A stretch of DNA of 64,000 nt, taken from NCBI RefSeq assembly GCF_000943545.1, contig NZ_JTHP01000020.1, positions 21,923 through 85,922 on the forward strand, in the 5' to 3' direction. The notes under the pieces were generated by a model. That model saw nothing but the letters and a program-made list of their open reading frames with translations. It was not told where the DNA came from and ran no database searches. How positions within the stretch are numbered: position 1 is the first letter of the stretch; every line of letters begins with the position of its first letter. Source of the stretch: Paenibacillus terrae. Its GTDB lineage: Bacteria; Bacillota; Bacilli; Paenibacillales; Paenibacillaceae. Positions 55,023-63,116 of this stretch are shown one piece after another. Position numbers and translations under genes: made by a program.

Positions 55023-55628
55023 ATGGGTCAAATCCTTGCATGGATACTGGAATACGGATATTTGGCAATGTTCGGCTTGCTTGCCCTTGGAGTAGCCGGT
55101 ATGCCGATACCTGACGAAGTGCTGATGATCGCCTTCGGCGGGCTCGTGTCTCAAGGACACTACAACTTTATTGCCGCGCTGGCAGTCACATTTTCCGGAA
55201 GTATGACGGGCATGATGCTTAGTTATACGCTCGGTCGTTTGCTAGGCAAGCCGCTGCTGCACCGATACGGTAAATGGGTGAGGCTTACGCCATCGAGAAT
55301 TGCTTCTTCCGAGAACTGGTTCGGACGCTACGGCACTTGGGGCATTCTTTTCGGTTACTTTGTTCCTGGCTTGAGACATGTGTCCTCATATCTGGCAGGT
55401 ACGACCCGTTTGAGTGTCTTTCGCTATATGATGTATGCATCGGCGGGCGCATTGCTGTGGTGCGGCACGTTTCTGGGAATTGGACATGCGGTGGGCATGC
55501 ACTGGGAACAGGTGGCGAAGCTGATGGAGAAGGTGACACATCGGATAGGGCTGGCGGTCATTCTTCTGATTATTTTGGGAGGAATAGTCGCGTGGTTTTG
55601 GAATAAGCGTAAAAAAAATGTCACATGA
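55023..55628 (+). CDS. DedA-family membrane protein
   Basis: A 201-residue DedA/SNARE-associated (VTT) membrane protein. Characteristic segments: GMPIPDEVLMIAFGG, the re-entrant loop ending GRLLGKPLLHRYGKW, and RYGTWGILFGYFVPGLRH with the conserved Phe-x-Pro-Gly-x-Arg. DedA proteins flip lipids such as undecaprenyl phosphate or phosphatidylethanolamine; the substrate here is not determined. It precedes xpt by 86 nt on the same strand. Confidence 0.9.
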   Translation: MGQILAWILEYGYLAMFGLLALGVAGMPIPDEVLMIAFGGLVSQGHYNFIAALAVTFSGSMTGMMLSYTLGRLLGKPLLHRYGKWVRLTPSRIASSENWFGRYGTWGILFGYFVPGLRHVSSYLAGTTRLSVFRYMMYASAGALLWCGTFLGIGHAVGMHWEQVAKLMEKVTHRIGLAVILLIILGGIVAWFWNKRKKNVT

Positions 55629-55714
55629 AGGTATGGGAAAGCAAGCTATGGCTTGAAAGCGTCAGGTGATGTATGGTACTTTTACCGCATAGGAATGCCG
55701 TGGGAGGTCATGGA

Positions 55715-56287
55715 ATGGAAGTATTAAAGGAACGGATTTTAAAAGAAGGCGTCGTTGCGTCGGATCAGGTGTTGAAGCTGGATGGATTACTTAATCACCA
55801 GGTGGATCCGGAGTTGACGATGGAAATGGGACGAGAGTTCGCAGCCCGTTTCCGGGAAGAGAATATTACGAGAGTGGTAACCGTGGAATCCTCGGGTATT
55901 GCCATAGGTTTCGCAACAGCATTGGAACTGGGTGTACCGCTGGTGTTTGCCCGCCGCAAAAAGACTTTATTGGCCGACCCGGACGCATTATGCGAACGTG
56001 TGCCTTCCTTTACGAAAGGCATTGTCACGGACATTATGCTGTCCCGTCAATTTATTCATGAGCATGACCGTGTTCTGTTCATTGATGATATTATCGCCAA
56101 TGGTGATGCCGCAAGAGGTATGGTCAAAATCATTCAACGCTCCGGCGCGGAGCTAGTCGGATTCGGCGTGGCCGTGGAAAAATGCTTCCAAGCCGGGGCG
56201 AGAACGATCCGTGAGCAGGGTATACGGGTAGAGTCGCTTGTCAGAATTTCATCGTTAACTGACGGCAAGATTGAGTTTGCCGAATAG
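55715..56287 (+). CDS. xpt: Xanthine phosphoribosyltransferase
   Basis: A 190-residue salvage enzyme converting xanthine and PRPP to XMP. The start MEVLKERILKEGVV and DGLLNHQVDPELTMEMG are typical of Xpt, and the PRPP loop reads VLFIDDIIANGDAARG. ATG 55715 follows GGGAGGTC; the frame upstream to 55673 is rejected. No guanine riboswitch, which precedes xpt in Bacillus subtilis, fits the 86 nt upstream, so its regulation differs or expression comes from the dedA promoter. Confidence 0.92.
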   Translation: MEVLKERILKEGVVASDQVLKLDGLLNHQVDPELTMEMGREFAARFREENITRVVTVESSGIAIGFATALELGVPLVFARRKKTLLADPDALCERVPSFTKGIVTDIMLSRQFIHEHDRVLFIDDIIANGDAARGMVKIIQRSGAELVGFGVAVEKCFQAGARTIREQGIRVESLVRISSLTDGKIEFAE

Positions 56288-56330
56288 TAACAATTCAAAA
56301 GCTGCTGATCCTTATTTCTAATAATAACCT

Positions 56331-56358
56331 TTGCATGAGCTACAATTTCGCTTATAAT
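56331..56358 (+). promoter_or_regulatory. Putative sigma-A promoter
   Basis: TTGCAT, 16-bp spacer, TATAAT, 33 nt ahead of the 56391 gene. Confidence 0.55.
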
Positions 56359-56390
56359 ATAGATAAGGTTTTGGGAGAGGAGGCAGCAAC

Positions 56391-56735
56391 ATGGGGAAAG
56401 AGCAATTGACCGAACAGTTTTTTCTGGAAAAACTGGCAGCGGCTAAAGTACATTTTGAACGTGCCTTGGATTGTAAGCATACGGAATTTGACGATTTATA
56501 TCCCTATATGATTGAACATCCTCAGTTTTTTTGGTACAAACGCTATGTGGCCTGGTCTGAGTTGTTGACGTTGGTTAACTTATGCGAAGAATTGTCCTTC
56601 TCTTGGAAAGAAGAATTTACTGCCCACCAAGTGGAATACGTAGATCAGAGAGTGTTGTCTGCACAAGTGCTGGACTTCTGGTATGAGAAGAACGATACAA
56701 AAGAACATGATCACAGTGTAAATCAGTCGGGATAA
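56391..56735 (+). CDS. Hypothetical protein, 114 residues
   Basis: An acidic, aromatic-rich soluble helical protein; segments such as FFLEKLAAAKVHFERALDCK and EHPQFFWYKRYVAWSELL suggest an all-alpha fold. No family recognised. It has its own near-consensus promoter, a GAGGAGG ribosome site and a terminator at 56777, so it is well supported as a gene even though its function is unknown. Confidence 0.7.
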   Translation: MGKEQLTEQFFLEKLAAAKVHFERALDCKHTEFDDLYPYMIEHPQFFWYKRYVAWSELLTLVNLCEELSFSWKEEFTAHQVEYVDQRVLSAQVLDFWYEKNDTKEHDHSVNQSG

Positions 56736-56776
56736 TTTGTCGCTCTGTTGGCAATCCATATAAGTAGTAAGCGGGA

Positions 56777-56810
56777 AGAGACCTAAATGATTTTGTTTAG
56801 GTCTCTTTTT
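56777..56810 (+). terminator. Intrinsic terminator
   Basis: Perfect 11-bp stem AGAGACCTAAA / TTTAGGTCTCT followed by TTTT. Confidence 0.88.
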
Positions 56811-56875
56811 AAACTTTTTAATGTGCATAGATGATAGCTGCCGTGTTAGAAACGATTGTATAAGGGGGGACAGGG

Positions 56876-57097
56876 ATGATTAATGATGAAGAATTAGACG
56901 CCTATCGGCTCTCCGGTGAGAAGGTGCGCGTCGTGCGGGATGGGCTGGAGTCCAACGATGTGGTAGGCATAGTGCTGGCGTGGGACGAGGAGCAGGTGCT
57001 TATCCGCCGCCAGAATCGGCGTGTGGTCAAGCTGGATCGCAGTTATACATATCAGCCGTTCAGCGAGCCGCGTCACAATCCGGTAGAACTGGATTAG
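56876..57097 (+). CDS. Hypothetical small beta-rich protein
   Basis: A 73-residue charged protein. VRVVRDGLESNDVVGIVLAW, DEEQVLIRRQNRRVVKLDR and YTYQPFSEPR alternate hydrophobic and charged residues, as in a small SH3-like barrel. No family recognised. The ribosome site is a GGGGGGACAGGG stretch immediately before the ATG. It lies upstream of the carboxymuconolactone decarboxylase-like gene on the same strand. Confidence 0.6.
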   Translation: MINDEELDAYRLSGEKVRVVRDGLESNDVVGIVLAWDEEQVLIRRQNRRVVKLDRSYTYQPFSEPRHNPVELD

Positions 57098-57236
57098 AGG
57101 AATGGGCTTTGGGCTGGCTGGATAAAAGGGTTTGAAGTGACTGGATAAAATAGGTATACGTGTTGATGGCATATGCAGCCTGTAAACCGGACACAGTACA
57201 TAAGAATATACTCCATATGAGAGGGTGTGCTGTGTC

Positions 57237-57566
57237 TTGACGGTTATGAATGAGAAAATACATGCGTATAAGGATCAAATCAGTCATTTAGAAGATAAGC
57301 TGCCGGAGGTAGTTCATGCCTATCATCGTTTCACCGGAGAGTGCTTTCAAGCCGGGAGTTTAGACGAGAAAACCAAGCAACTGATTGCGCTCGGCATTGG
57401 CTTATTTGCCAACAACGAGGTTTGTACGTTTTATCATGTGGACGAGGCCCGGTCCAAAGGAGCCAGTGATCAGGAGATTATGGAGACCATTGCTGTAGCT
57501 GCAGCGGTAGGCGGAGGACACGCTCTTAGCCAAGGGGTTACTCGTGTACAGAAGGCGCTGCAATAA
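57237..57566 (+). CDS. Carboxymuconolactone decarboxylase/AhpD-family protein
   Basis: A 109-residue member of the CMD/AhpD fold: GECFQAGSLDEKTKQLIALGI, then NNEVCTFYHVDEARSKGAS and ETIAVAAAVGGGHALSQG. The usual CxxC..H redox site is reduced to a single Cys (CTFYH); the first Cys position is occupied by Asn. Peroxidase-type thiol chemistry is therefore doubtful, and a non-redox role is possible. The TTG at 57237 fits the GAGAGGGTG site; ATG 57246 is an alternative. Terminator at 57644. Confidence 0.82.
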   Translation: MTVMNEKIHAYKDQISHLEDKLPEVVHAYHRFTGECFQAGSLDEKTKQLIALGIGLFANNEVCTFYHVDEARSKGASDQEIMETIAVAAAVGGGHALSQGVTRVQKALQ

Positions 57567-57643
57567 AGCGAATGATTTATGGGAATTCTTTATACACCGT
57601 TCATAGCGGGTAGGAATGGATAACGATAGCTGATGTTTATGTA

Positions 57644-57688
57644 AAGAAGCTTCCGAGCACGGTTGGTGTCTGCGGAAGCTTCTTTTGT
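57644..57688 (+). terminator. Intrinsic terminator
   Basis: 12-bp stem AAGAAGCTTCCG / CGGAAGCTTCTT followed by TTG; also suited to the minus-strand gene that ends at 57707. Confidence 0.8.
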
Positions 57689-57706
57689 TTGCGGGCTGTG
57701 CGGGGA

Positions 57707-58246
57707 TTATGCACTTCCGCTTGCGGCAGAAGCAGCAGGGCGAAGCGATTTACGCTTATAGGCCGAGGAGGATGTAACCAGACTTCGTTCAACAAACCGT
57801 AGGGGCTTGGAAGCTAAGCGGCTGTCTGGAAACTCGGGGTGATGTTTTTCGGGTAAAGGGGAGGCAGCTGTATGAGGCATAGAGGTTGAGAGCCCCAGAT
57901 AAGCGCGCATTCGTTCATACATTTCTTTGCGGAATACAGGCATAGCCATACTGAACTGCTCTTTATTTCCTTTACTTATATAGGTGGCGTGAACGCCTGA
58001 GTGGTTTTGTTGTATGTCCAAAACACGAATATGACATTTATTAAATTCATGTTTTATTTCAGATAGTAAGATTCCGGTACGATCTACTCCTGCGTTAACC
58101 ATTTCGACATAAAGATCAGGCGTTTTCAGCATACCGCTTTCTTCAAGAATAAGACTGTCCCGCTCAAATACTTTTTGAATAAAGGTTAGGAGTAGATAAC
58201 TTTTTACAAGAGACGATTCATTATGAGCAGTAACTGAAGAGATCAT
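57707..58246 (-). CDS. Hypothetical protein, ~179 residues
   Basis: The N-terminal ~115 residues look like a folded domain (SSLVKSYLLLTFIQKVFERD, VNAGVDRTGILLSEIKHEFN, GVHATYISKGNKEQFSMAMP). The remaining ~65 residues are Ser/Pro/Ala/Arg-rich and probably disordered. No family recognised. ATG 58246 has better spacing to AAGGCGG than ATG 58252. It is divergent from tRNA-Leu, with about 220 bp between that holds only AT-rich promoter-like sequence. Confidence 0.65.
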   Translation of the reverse strand: MISSVTAHNESSLVKSYLLLTFIQKVFERDSLILEESGMLKTPDLYVEMVNAGVDRTGILLSEIKHEFNKCHIRVLDIQQNHSGVHATYISKGNKEQFSMAMPVFRKEMYERMRAYLGLSTSMPHTAASPLPEKHHPEFPDSRLASKPLRFVERSLVTSSSAYKRKSLRPAASAASGSA

Positions 58247-58466
58247 AACCATTCACCGCCTTAGGAAAATGTGATGATAATCCATATCTGACTGAACGAA
58301 AAGAACTAGCGTTCTCAGGAACTTATGTTCTTATTTTAGTGTATTATTCCTAATTTATCAAGAGAAAATGAAAATATATAGTGTTTGACTTCTTCTTATG
58401 AGCATGGTAAGATCTATCTTGTCGCTAAGAAAGATTGATCTTTCGAGGACAAACGACAACATATAT

Positions 58467-58555
<89 letters not shown>

Positions 58556-58558
<3 letters not shown>

Positions 58559-58774
58559 AAAATGAACGCTCTTGAATTTCCCCTGTGGAGATTCAGGAGC
58601 TTTTTGCATATTCGGGATATGTAAAGTGGTACTCATGACACCCATATGTAACCCCTCATGAATGTTTGCTGCATTGGTGTAAGCGTCTAAATCGCCAAGT
58701 ACGAGAATGACTGTAGATGCAATCTTGATTTTGATTTGTTTCTGGCGGCGGCCTTCAAAATCTGGCTGGACATT
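58556..58774 (-). pseudogene. Residual 72-codon open frame ending in the att repeat
   Basis: The minus strand is open for 72 codons after a TAG, reading protein-like sequence (QIKIKIASTVILVLGDLDAY, then NAANIHEGLHMGVMSTTLHI), and stops at TAA inside the last bases of the left 63-bp repeat. There is no start at its head. An internal ATG at 58645 with GAGGGG upstream would give a 29-residue peptide. It may be the tail of a gene lost from the element, or chance. Not recognised. Confidence 0.3.
58568..58605 (+). terminator. Terminator after tRNA-Leu, inside the cassette
   Basis: Stem GCTCTTGAAT / ATTCAGGAGC (one G-U) followed by TTTTT. Confidence 0.75.
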
Positions 58775-58794
58775 CTATAATAGCAAGGAGTATC

Positions 58795-58848
58795 ATGACT
58801 GTTTCTGAAAAATCCAACTTTATATCCCACCAACAAAAGAGTCTGTAG
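58795..58848 (+). other. 17-residue micro-ORF upstream of the cyclase gene
   Basis: ATG at 58795 preceded by AAGGAG, and by TATAAT at 58776 with a weak -35 (TTCAAA, 16-bp spacer). Encodes MTVSEKSNFISHQQKSL. Could be a leader peptide or the truncated head of a lost gene. Confidence 0.3.
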
Positions 58849-58915
58849 TCCTGAAATGGTATGGGGTCCTTTTTGGTGTTTAATGCTTAACCGTCAGACG
58901 ACAGCAAGCGGCACA

Positions 58916-58944
58916 TCATTTCCTCGTATCGGCGTTCATATAAT
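58916..58944 (+). promoter_or_regulatory. Promoter-like sequence of the cyclase gene, possible sigma-E type
   Basis: CATATAAT at 58937 matches the mother-cell sigma-E -10 consensus (CATACAHT) at 7 of 8 positions; TCATTTC lies 14 nt upstream (5 of 7 to KMATATT). TATAAT within it could also serve sigma-A, but the -35 for that is poor. Confidence 0.35.
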
Positions 58945-58977
58945 GTACATCATGACGTTATATGGAGGTACAAGAGA

Positions 58978-60867
58978 ATGGGAGATGCACGGAGCGCAGT
59001 CGATGAGGGGACAAGGAAGCTGAGGAACTTTTTTATGCGCCAGCAGCATCAAGACGGATCATGGCATTTTTGCTTTGAGAACGGGGTGACGATGGATGCT
59101 TATGTCATGATCCTCTTTCGGATATTGGATATACAGAATGAAGAGCTGATCCGGCGTCTGCATGATCGCATCCTTGCGGAGCAGCAGCCGGAAGGCTGTT
59201 GGCGTTGGTACCGGGACGAGCAAGAAGGTAATTTATCCGTTTCCATTGATGCCTATTATGCCCTGCTCTATTCCGGGTACAGTGAACCGACGGACGAGTC
59301 CATGGAACGGGCCAGGCGTTACATCCAATCGCAAGGTGGACTGGGGAAATCGACCAGCATTCTGACAAAGGCGATTCTTGCTGCAACGGGGCAGCGCAAA
59401 TGGCCAGCATCGATCTCGTTCATACCGCTGGAGATCATCCTTTTTCCTGCCTATATGCCAATTAATCTGTATGAATTCTCAGGTTATTCCCGCATCCATC
59501 TGATCCCTATGCTGATCATGGCGGACCGGAATTTCTCTATATCAACGAATAAGGCTCCCATTGTATCCGATCTGTTCGATTCACGCTATGATGACGATGA
59601 GCCGCAACCCCAGGAGCACCGGGAGATCGCGGAAAGCATACGTATCGGTCTCAGCAGACTTCTCGGAACTCCCCGTTATATCCATGAAGCAGCTCTAAAC
59701 AAGGCGGAGCAGTTCATGCTGAATCGAATCGAATCGGATGGCACCTTATACAGTTATGCGAGCAGCACCATTCTCATGGTTTTTGCCCTGCTTGCACTGG
59801 GCTATGATAAACGGCATCCGCTTATTTTAAAGGCCGTTCAAGGGTTGACAGAGATGCAGTACCGCTTTGACGGTAAAGCTACCATTCAGAATTCGCCCTC
59901 AACGATCTGGGATACGGCCTTGATCTCCTATGCGCTGCAGGAGTCCGGCGTCGCCGGGGATCATGAGGCCGTGCAGCGGTCGGCAGCCTATCTCTTATCC
60001 AGACAACAGGACAAAGCGGCGGATTGGAGTGTTCATAATCCGGATACGGTTCCTGGCGGCTGGGGATTCTCCGAGACCAATACCTTAAATCCCGATGTAG
60101 ACGACACAACAGCCGCTTTAAGAGCGATTCACTGCCTGTCCCGTACGGATCCTAAATATCGTGACTCATCCACCCGGGGACTAAACTGGGTTATGTCTAT
60201 GCAAAATAAAGACGGCGGTTGGCCTGCGTTCGAAAAAAACACCAATAAGAAAATGCTCACATGGCTGGCCATAGATGGTGCCAAGTCCGCCGCTATCGAC
60301 CCTTCGGGAGCCGACCTTACTGGACGCACATTGGAATACCTCGGAAATTGTTGCGGATTCGACACGAGGCACGATTTCATCAAACGGGGGGTCAACTGGC
60401 TGATCTCCCATCAGGAGAAAGACGGATCATGGTATGGAAGATGGGGGATTTGTTACATTTACGGCACTTGGGCGGCACTGACTGGTTTAGAGGCTGCCGG
60501 GCTCCCGGCGGACCATACTTCGATTCAAAAAGGAGCGGAATGGCTCTTGCAGATTCAGAATTCGGATGGGGGCTGGGGTGAATCCTGCATCAGCGACCAG
60601 GTGATGAAATACATGCCCTTAGGGGAAAGCACGCCATCCCAAACTGCGTGGGCACTCGATGCACTCATCGCGGTTCAGCCGCAGCCGTCTGCTGCCGTAA
60701 ATAGAGGAATATACAAGTTGATGGAATTGCTGCAAAACGACGATTGGCCGACCGCATATCCCACGGGCGCCGGGCTCCCGGGTAACTTCTATTCTCATTA
60801 TCATAGCTATCGTTACATCTGGCCGCTTCTGACCCTAAGCCATTATAAGAAGAAATACGGGGAATAA
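58978..60867 (+). CDS. sqhC: Squalene-hopene / tetraprenyl-beta-curcumene cyclase
   Basis: A 629-residue class II terpene cyclase, full length for the family. The proton-donor DxDD motif is DVDD at residues 373-376 in NTLNPDVDDTTAAL. QW-type repeats are seen as QDGSW (near the start), GGWGFS, KDGGWPAF, KDGSWYGRWG and SDGGWGES. ESGV, ADWSV and SWYGRWGICYIYGTWAALTG recall Bacillus SqhC (sporulene/baciterpenol A synthesis) more than hopanoid-producing SHCs. It would act as a monotopic membrane enzyme on YtpB's product. GGAGG precedes the ATG. It is the only intact gene between two tRNA-Leu-derived repeats. Confidence 0.93.
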   Translation: MGDARSAVDEGTRKLRNFFMRQQHQDGSWHFCFENGVTMDAYVMILFRILDIQNEELIRRLHDRILAEQQPEGCWRWYRDEQEGNLSVSIDAYYALLYSGYSEPTDESMERARRYIQSQGGLGKSTSILTKAILAATGQRKWPASISFIPLEIILFPAYMPINLYEFSGYSRIHLIPMLIMADRNFSISTNKAPIVSDLFDSRYDDDEPQPQEHREIAESIRIGLSRLLGTPRYIHEAALNKAEQFMLNRIESDGTLYSYASSTILMVFALLALGYDKRHPLILKAVQGLTEMQYRFDGKATIQNSPSTIWDTALISYALQESGVAGDHEAVQRSAAYLLSRQQDKAADWSVHNPDTVPGGWGFSETNTLNPDVDDTTAALRAIHCLSRTDPKYRDSSTRGLNWVMSMQNKDGGWPAFEKNTNKKMLTWLAIDGAKSAAIDPSGADLTGRTLEYLGNCCGFDTRHDFIKRGVNWLISHQEKDGSWYGRWGICYIYGTWAALTGLEAAGLPADHTSIQKGAEWLLQIQNSDGGWGESCISDQVMKYMPLGESTPSQTAWALDALIAVQPQPSAAVNRGIYKLMELLQNDDWPTAYPTGAGLPGNFYSHYHSYRYIWPLLTLSHYKKKYGE

Positions 60868-60914
60868 GGAGCCATACTGCATCAATATTCCCCATAGAAT
60901 GAAGGTATTGGTCA

Positions 60915-60949
60915 GGGGAGGAGAGAGGCCTCCCCGAAGCTGTCGCTTC
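60915..60949 (+). other. Two adjacent hairpins downstream of sqhC
   Basis: GGGGAGG / CCTCCCC (60915-60935) is followed directly by GAAGC-TGTC-GCTTC (60936-60949). No T tract, so not an obvious terminator; possibly an mRNA 3' stabiliser or remains of the element's end. 60950-61063 shows nothing else. Confidence 0.35.
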
Positions 60950-61063
60950 GTTAATTTGTCAATGGTAGAGAGTGTGGCTGGTTCGGTTGTCGTTCTCTCC
61001 GAGTTCTCTCAAACGTCCAAAATCGACCACATTTGCCGACTTGCCGGGCGCTTGAATTAGACG

Positions 61064-61111
61064 AAAAAACCGTCAAAAACCTTGATTTTACAAGGGTTTT
61101 GACGGTTTTTT
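61064..61111 (+). terminator. Strong bidirectional terminator of sqhC
   Basis: A 21-bp stem with one mismatch, AAAAAACCGTC... / ...GACGGTTTTTT, loop ATTTTA. Lies 49 bp before the right-hand repeat. Confidence 0.92.
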
Positions 61112-61159
61112 AATTCGGTTCCATTGACTTATATTCCGCTAGGATCCCAATCGCATACG

Positions 61160-61222
<63 letters not shown>

Positions 61223-61419
61223 TAAAATACAGGTTCGTGAATTGCTTTTGTAGCAGCTTATGGACCTTTTTATATGCTTAAGAGATTTAAGCTGTTGCTT
61301 AAGACCTGTGTCGAATAAATTTCTAAGCTATAATTCAGGTGTTCATAACTTTTGGCCATTATGGAATCAAATCACTCACCTTGATCAGCAAATGCTGCTG
61401 TCTAAACAATAACGAATAA

Positions 61420-61455
61420 AACAACTGCCGCTCGTAAGATATAGCGGCAGTTGTT
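61420..61455 (-). terminator. Intrinsic terminator of the QacA-like gene
   Basis: Minus-strand stem AACAACTGCCGCT / AGCGGCAGTTGTT followed by TTATT. Confidence 0.85.
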
Positions 61456-61482
61456 GAGTATTAACTGCATGAAATTACTGTA

Positions 61483-62982
61483 TCAGGACTCAGCATCTCC
61501 TCTTTTCTTTGAGCGCGCCCCTGCCAAACGGACTACTAGCGAAGCTACCACCAAAAATGCAGTTACACCCACAATGATAACAAAAAAGGATTGATCAAAA
61601 GCAGAACGGCCTGCAGCTTTCAATGCCTCTGCAGCCTGTGCAGGCAAACCCTCTGCAACCAGGAGTGCTTCATCCAGGCTGTCTTTCACATTCGCAGGAA
61701 CATGGAGTCCCGAAGGGACTTTCATAGCCAGAGTATACACAAGGGTTGACATGCTTCCGATGATAGCAATCCCCGATGCTCCCCCCATTTCATAGGCAAC
61801 TTCCTCAATGGATGCAGCCATACCTGCTTTCTGAGGGGGTGCAAAGTTCATAATGGAATGAGATGCCGCTGTCATACCTGCTCCCAAGCCTGCACCAAGC
61901 AGGGCCAATCCAAGGATCTGCCCGGCAATGCCTGAATTAAATTGCATAAGATAGATGCCCATACCCAGACCGGCAATCAGAAGAGAGATGCTCTTAATAC
62001 GGATAACGTCATAGCGATGCAATATGGACCCGGTTAACGGGCCGGCAATGAGAGATGCAATCGGTATGCTTATCGTGTACAGTCCTGCTTGGAGAGGTGA
62101 CAGACCTTCCACCAGTTGAAGACGCTGGGTTACAATATATTGAATCCCCATCTGTGCAAATGCACCCACTAAGGCAGTTATAAATCCGGTGCTGAACCTT
62201 GTGATTTTGAATAAAGTAAGATCAATAAGAGGGCTGGCGCTTTTATTTTGACGACGGATAAAGATGATAAGTGCCAAAACGCCGATAACCGCACCTATTA
62301 CGGCCAATATTGGAGACCCGTCACGACGGGCAAACTCTTTGATTGAATAGATGAGTCCCACCATGGCGATCATGATTTGGATGGAACCGGTAAGATCCCA
62401 TTTTTTCTCTTTATTGCCCGTATGTTTTGGAACATAAATCAGAGTTAATGCAAAAGCAATGATCGCAATCGGCAAGTTAATCAAAAATACAGAACCCCAC
62501 CAAAAATGCTCTAAAAGAAGCCCGCCGACGATAGGACCTAGTCCTGCACCTCCTGCGGAAACGGAGCCCCAAATTCCGATCGCTAATCCACGCTCGCGTT
62601 CATCGGTAAATGTAATCCTAATGATTGACAAGGTAGCAGGCATCATCATAGACGCTCCGACTGCAAGAAGAACCCGAGATGCCACTAATACAAGGGGCAC
62701 GGGAGAAAAGGCGGCAGTAAGCGAAGCAGCAGCAAATACAAGCAAACCGAGGGTAAAGATTTTTTTATAACCCAATCGGTCTCCAAGCGTTCCCATTGCT
62801 GGTAGCAGACCCGCCATAACGAGCGAATACCCATTCAGAATCCATAATTTTTCTGACGCGGAAGCACCGAGGTCATGGGTTAGGCTTGGCAATGCCGTGT
62901 AAAGGATGGTCATATCCATTACAATAAGTAAAAGTGCGCTTGATACGATAGCCAGAATCATCCAACGTTTGAATTTAGACAT
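61483..62982 (-). CDS. MFS multidrug efflux transporter, DHA2/QacA-like (14 TMS)
   Basis: A 499-residue drug:H+ antiporter with about 14 helices. TM1 reads LLIVMDMTILYTALPSL, with the membrane Asp of QacA; motif A is GTLGDRLGYKKIFTLG; motif C is GGAGLGPIVGGLLLEHFWW. Export of cationic antiseptics or dyes is likely. ATG 62982 follows CGGAGG; the frame from 63018 is rejected. The promoter on the minus strand has a 19-bp spacer containing a dyad, as in MerR-controlled genes, and a MerR-family regulator is divergent. Base composition is more AT-rich by eye than the cassette. Confidence 0.9.
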   Translation of the reverse strand: MSKFKRWMILAIVSSALLLIVMDMTILYTALPSLTHDLGASASEKLWILNGYSLVMAGLLPAMGTLGDRLGYKKIFTLGLLVFAAASLTAAFSPVPLVLVASRVLLAVGASMMMPATLSIIRITFTDERERGLAIGIWGSVSAGGAGLGPIVGGLLLEHFWWGSVFLINLPIAIIAFALTLIYVPKHTGNKEKKWDLTGSIQIMIAMVGLIYSIKEFARRDGSPILAVIGAVIGVLALIIFIRRQNKSASPLIDLTLFKITRFSTGFITALVGAFAQMGIQYIVTQRLQLVEGLSPLQAGLYTISIPIASLIAGPLTGSILHRYDVIRIKSISLLIAGLGMGIYLMQFNSGIAGQILGLALLGAGLGAGMTAASHSIMNFAPPQKAGMAASIEEVAYEMGGASGIAIIGSMSTLVYTLAMKVPSGLHVPANVKDSLDEALLVAEGLPAQAAEALKAAGRSAFDQSFFVIIVGVTAFLVVASLVVRLAGARSKKRGDAES

Positions 62983-63024
62983 GTTTTCCTCCGTTAATAC
63001 AAATTTAAGGTATTGCAATTAAAA

Positions 63025-63055
63025 CTTTAAACTATAGGGTTACCGTATACTCAAG
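63025..63055 (-). promoter_or_regulatory. MerR-type promoter/operator of the QacA-like gene
   Basis: Minus strand: TTGAGT, 19-bp spacer, TAAAGT. The spacer holds the dyad TATAGGGTTACCGTATA (plus strand 63034-63050). An overlong spacer with a central dyad is the hallmark of MerR-activated promoters. Confidence 0.65.
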
Positions 63056-63116
63056 TAAAAATTCATGGGGTATACTAAAATTATTAGGTTTCTAAAATCA
63101 TAACGGAGGAAGAGTT

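Noticed and set aside
55629..55714. Guanine riboswitch ahead of xpt
   Set aside because: Only 86 nt lie between dedA and xpt and the conserved purine-aptamer loops are not visible.
58559..61159. An integrase or transposase gene inside the cassette
   Set aside because: Frames outside sqhC are short and none shows recombinase motifs; only one 72-codon remnant frame is notable.
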